From NCBI GenBank assembly GCA_902796705.1, contig CADBQF010000007.1, positions 1-7,623 of the forward strand: a stretch of DNA of 7,623 nt. Direction: 5' to 3'. The stretch comes from Ruminococcus flavefaciens (GTDB taxonomy: Bacteria; Bacillota; Clostridia; Oscillospirales; Ruminococcaceae). Positions 5,805 to 7,623 of this stretch are shown here, piece by piece. How positions within the stretch are numbered: the stretch's first letter is position 1; each line of letters opens with the position of its first letter. Below the pieces are notes generated by a model, which saw nothing but the letters and a program-made list of their open reading frames with translations, was not told where the DNA came from and ran no database searches. A program made the position numbers and the translations under genes.

Positions 5805-7004
5805 ATGAGCCTTAACGATACACCTTCCGGTGAAAGAGTCCATATCGGCTTCTTCGGAAAAAGAAATGCCGGAAAATCCAGCCTTGTAAATGCCGTTACC
5901 GGTCAGCAGCTCTCTGTCGTATCTGATGTGAAAGGCACAACGACCGATCCCGTCACAAAGGCAATGGAGCTTCTGCCGCTCGGCCCGGTGCTTATCATAG
6001 ATACTCCCGGCTACGATGACGAGGGAACGCTCGGTGAGATGCGTGTAGCAAAGACAAGGCAGATACTCAACAAGACCGATATCGCTGTTCTCGTCATCGA
6101 CGCATCAGCCGGAAGATCGGAGAGCGACCGTGAGCTTGAAGAACTCTTCGCAAAGCGGTCAGTTCCATGCGTGACCGTATTCACCAAATCAGATACGGCA
6201 GAGGAGATAGTCTGTACCGGCAATGAGATCGCTGTAAGTTCCGTCACGGGCGAGAATATCAACGAACTCAAAGAGATGATAGCACGCATATCAAAGCAGG
6301 ACGTTCCCGAAGCTCATCTCATAGCCGATCTCATTTCTCCGGAAGATATCGTCGTTCTCGTGACTCCGATAGACGCATCTGCACCTAAAGGCAGAATGAT
6401 ACTCCCCCAACAGCAGATGATACGTGATATCCTCGATGCCGATGCCATGCCCGTTGTCACAAAGGAGACTCAGCTAAGTGCTGTCCTCGGAAAACTCGCT
6501 GAAAAGCCGGTCATGGTCGTCACCGACAGTCAGGCTTTCGGATACGTCAGCAAGATCGTTCCGGAAGATATACCGCTGACTTCATTCTCCATACTCATGG
6601 CAAGATACAAGGGTTTCCTCGATACGGCTGTAGAGGGTGCGGCGGCTATATCTTCTCTGAAAGACGGAGACACGGTGCTTATATCGGAAGGCTGCACGCA
6701 TCACCGCCAGTGCGGAGATATCGGAAGCGTGAAGCTCCCGGCTCTGCTGAAAAAATATACCGGAAAAAATATCAATATCGAGCTTTCGTCCGGCCGTGAC
6801 TTTCCGGAAGACCTTTCGCCGTACAGCCTTGTGATACACTGCGGAGGCTGTATGCTCAACGGCCGTGAGATGTCATTCCGCCGCCGCACAGCCGAAGACC
6901 AGAATGTCCCTTTCACGAATTACGGAACAGCCATTGCCTGCATGAACGGCATTCTCCGCCGCAGCCTTGAGATCTTTCCGGCACTTGCAGAAAAAGTAAA
7001 ATAA
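5805..7004 (+). CDS. hydF: [FeFe]-hydrogenase H-cluster maturation GTPase HydF
   Basis: HydF is the cytoplasmic scaffold on which the 2Fe subcluster made by HydE and HydG is assembled and then handed to apo-hydrogenase HydA. At 399 aa it is of normal family length. The N-terminal third is a TrmE/Era-like GTPase domain: P-loop GKRNAGKS (18-25), switch GTTTDP (44-49), DTPG (66-69), TKSD in place of NKxD (127-130), and an SSVTGEN G5 region (145-151). A central dimerisation domain follows (about 175-275). The C-terminal [4Fe-4S] domain has Cys297 and His299 in CTHH and Cys346/Cys349 in HCGGC, the full CxH...HCxxC signature, so the protein looks intact and active. ATG start with AAGGAGG 6 nt upstream (5792-5798). 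It lies 85 nt behind ldh with only a hairpin between, so readthrough from the ldh promoter is plausible. hydE, hydG and the hydrogenase gene are not in this window. Confidence 0.96.
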   Translation: MSLNDTPSGERVHIGFFGKRNAGKSSLVNAVTGQQLSVVSDVKGTTTDPVTKAMELLPLGPVLIIDTPGYDDEGTLGEMRVAKTRQILNKTDIAVLVIDASAGRSESDRELEELFAKRSVPCVTVFTKSDTAEEIVCTGNEIAVSSVTGENINELKEMIARISKQDVPEAHLIADLISPEDIVVLVTPIDASAPKGRMILPQQQMIRDILDADAMPVVTKETQLSAVLGKLAEKPVMVVTDSQAFGYVSKIVPEDIPLTSFSILMARYKGFLDTAVEGAAAISSLKDGDTVLISEGCTHHRQCGDIGSVKLPALLKKYTGKNINIELSSGRDFPEDLSPYSLVIHCGGCMLNGREMSFRRRTAEDQNVPFTNYGTAIACMNGILRRSLEIFPALAEKVK

Positions 7005-7024
7005 CAACTCTTTCTCCGCTGACA

Positions 7025-7030
7025 TATAAT
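7025..7030 (+). promoter_or_regulatory. Possible -10 box upstream of the mazF-type toxin gene
   Basis: A perfect TATAAT lies 78 nt before the toxin ATG in the 103-nt gap after hydF. No good -35 box is seen 16-18 nt upstream (TAACAA at 7002-7007 is poor). A TAATAT at 7068-7073 is a second, weaker candidate. No clear terminator follows hydF, so readthrough is an alternative. Confidence 0.3.
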
Positions 7031-7107
7031 AGTTGTGAATATGTATAGACCTTGATGCCTATGGCAATAATATAGACAAATCCACAACAGATCAGGAGTG
7101 ATATACC

Positions 7108-7455
7108 ATGTCAGTCAGACGGGGAGAAATATACTATGCCGACCTCAGCCCGGTAGTAGGTTCGGAGCAGGGCGGAGTAAGACCGGTACTTATCGTTCAG
7201 AACGACGTAGGCAACAAGCACAGCCCGACAGTCATAGCCGCCGCAATAACCAGCCAGAGAGACAAAACTCATCTTCCGACACATATCGAGGTCCAGGCAG
7301 ACAAGTGCGGACTTGCAAAAGACAGCATCGTTCTCCTTGAACAGATACGCACGATAGATAAAAAACGGCTCAGAGACAAAATGGGCGAACTCGACCTCCG
7401 CTCAATGAATAAAGTAAACACCGCCCTCTCAATAAGTTTCGGCCTCACAAGCTGA
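7108..7455 (+). CDS. MazF/PemK-family mRNA interferase toxin (NdoA-like)
   Basis: This is a sequence-specific endoribonuclease of the type II toxin-antitoxin class (115 aa, full length). It begins with the family signature [20 protein letters not shown], continues with [16 protein letters not shown] (45-50), LPTHIEV and [10 protein letters not shown] (76-85), and closely follows Bacillus subtilis NdoA as remembered. Arg25 (in GGVRP) and Thr48 (in AAITSQ), the catalytic pair in Bacillus-type MazF, are both present, so an active enzyme is expected. Close relatives cut at UACAU, but the specificity here cannot be read off. ATG start with AGGAG 9 nt upstream (7094-7098). The usual partner, a small MazE/EndoAI-type antitoxin gene just upstream, is absent: the 103-nt gap after hydF holds no ORF of suitable size, and none follows in the window. 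Either the antitoxin is encoded elsewhere or the protein works alone. Confidence 0.93.
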   Translation: MSVRRGEIYYADLSPVVGSEQGGVRPVLIVQNDVGNKHSPTVIAAAITSQRDKTHLPTHIEVQADKCGLAKDSIVLLEQIRTIDKKRLRDKMGELDLRSMNKVNTALSISFGLTS

Positions 7456-7493
7456 CAGGCGGCTGCTCATAAAGAAGTTTATACCTTTTAGTA

Positions 7494-7526
7494 GGGGAAA
7501 ACCTTTCTGAGGAAAGGTTCTTCCCC
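7494..7526 (+). terminator. Long bulged hairpin downstream of the toxin gene, possible terminator or repeat
   Basis: GGGGAA (7494-7499) followed by AACCTTTC (7500-7507) pairs with GAAAGGTT (7512-7519), bulged C7520 and TTCCCC (7521-7526), giving a 14-bp stem with a TGAG loop. It sits 39 nt after the toxin stop codon, as a terminator would. What follows is C-rich (CACACCCCC) rather than T-rich, which is not a normal intrinsic terminator. The sequence has the look of an intergenic repeat common in Ruminococcus-type genomes (recollection, not searched). Confidence 0.5.
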
Positions 7527-7562
7527 CACACCCCCTTTCCAAAGACTTTTAACATGAAATTT

Positions 7563-7623
7563 CCCCTGACGGGACGCTCTGGCAAGTCTTGCCGTACACG
7601 ATAGCTATCGTGAGCGTCCCGTC
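7563..7623. repeat. Structured inverted-repeat element, copy 2 (truncated by window end)
   Basis: The left arm CCCCTGACGGGACGCTC (7563-7579) pairs with GAGCGTCCCGTC (7612-7623), perfect over the 12 bases available. The window ends before the expected AGGGG of the right arm. Inside are GGCAAG-T-CTTGCC (7581-7593) and the perfect 14-bp palindrome ACGATAGCTATCGT (7598-7611). Its reverse complement aligns with copy 1 at 2190-2255: same outer arms, same two inner stems in the same order, different loops and linkers. The two copies therefore bracket the sortase-to-toxin segment in inverted orientation. Confidence 0.75.

Noticed and set aside
7078..7086. AAATCCACA as a second DnaA box before the toxin gene
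   Set aside because: Two mismatches to TTATCCACA and isolated; expected often by chance.
7098..7340. Plus-strand frame of 80 codons overlapping the toxin gene as a possible antitoxin
   Set aside because: It is an out-of-frame reading of the toxin gene, with an Arg/Gln-rich composition and no antitoxin features.

Overview
The window looks like chromosomal DNA of a low-to-mid GC fermentative Firmicute (Clostridia), most likely a Ruminococcus-like member of the Oscillospiraceae. This is inferred from three things: Gram-positive cell-wall anchoring (sortase plus an LPxTG-like pilin), strong AGGAGG ribosome-binding sites, and an anaerobic fermentation pair (lactate dehydrogenase and the [FeFe]-hydrogenase maturase HydF). 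The MazF toxin is also very close to the Bacillus NdoA type. No rRNA, tRNA, CRISPR array or transposase gene was seen.

Layout. Bases 2-2059 (+) are the 3' part of a very hydrophobic multi-spanning membrane protein whose 5' end lies outside the window. Bases 2060-2311 are a convergent intergenic region with a DnaA-box-like hairpin, a near-consensus ParB-binding parS site (one mismatch to the Bacillus consensus) inside a 26-bp palindrome, and one copy of a structured inverted-repeat element. Bases 2312-4392 (-) hold a two-gene surface locus: an FctA/Spy0128-type pilin with signal peptide and C-terminal sorting signal, followed 5 nt later by a class B sortase with a TTG start. Bases 4393-4756 are a divergent promoter region with a good sigma-A-like promoter facing each way and two palindromes between them.

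Bases 4757-7455 (+) carry ldh, hydF and a mazF-type toxin. A strong hairpin with a poor U-tract lies between ldh and hydF, so the two may be partly cotranscribed. Both gene products relate to disposal of fermentation electrons: Ldh reoxidises NADH with pyruvate, and HydF completes the hydrogenase that makes H2. The MazF gene has no antitoxin gene next to it in the window.

The last 170 bases contain a long bulged hairpin followed by a C-rich tract, then a second copy of the structured repeat, in inverted orientation relative to the first and cut by the window end. Both copies share an outer stem and the same two inner stems, with different loops. The most notable observations are the parS-like site, this repeat family, the minimal pilin/class B sortase unit with a shortened LPTG signal, the Arg at the substrate-specificity position of the lactate dehydrogenase, and the solo MazF.
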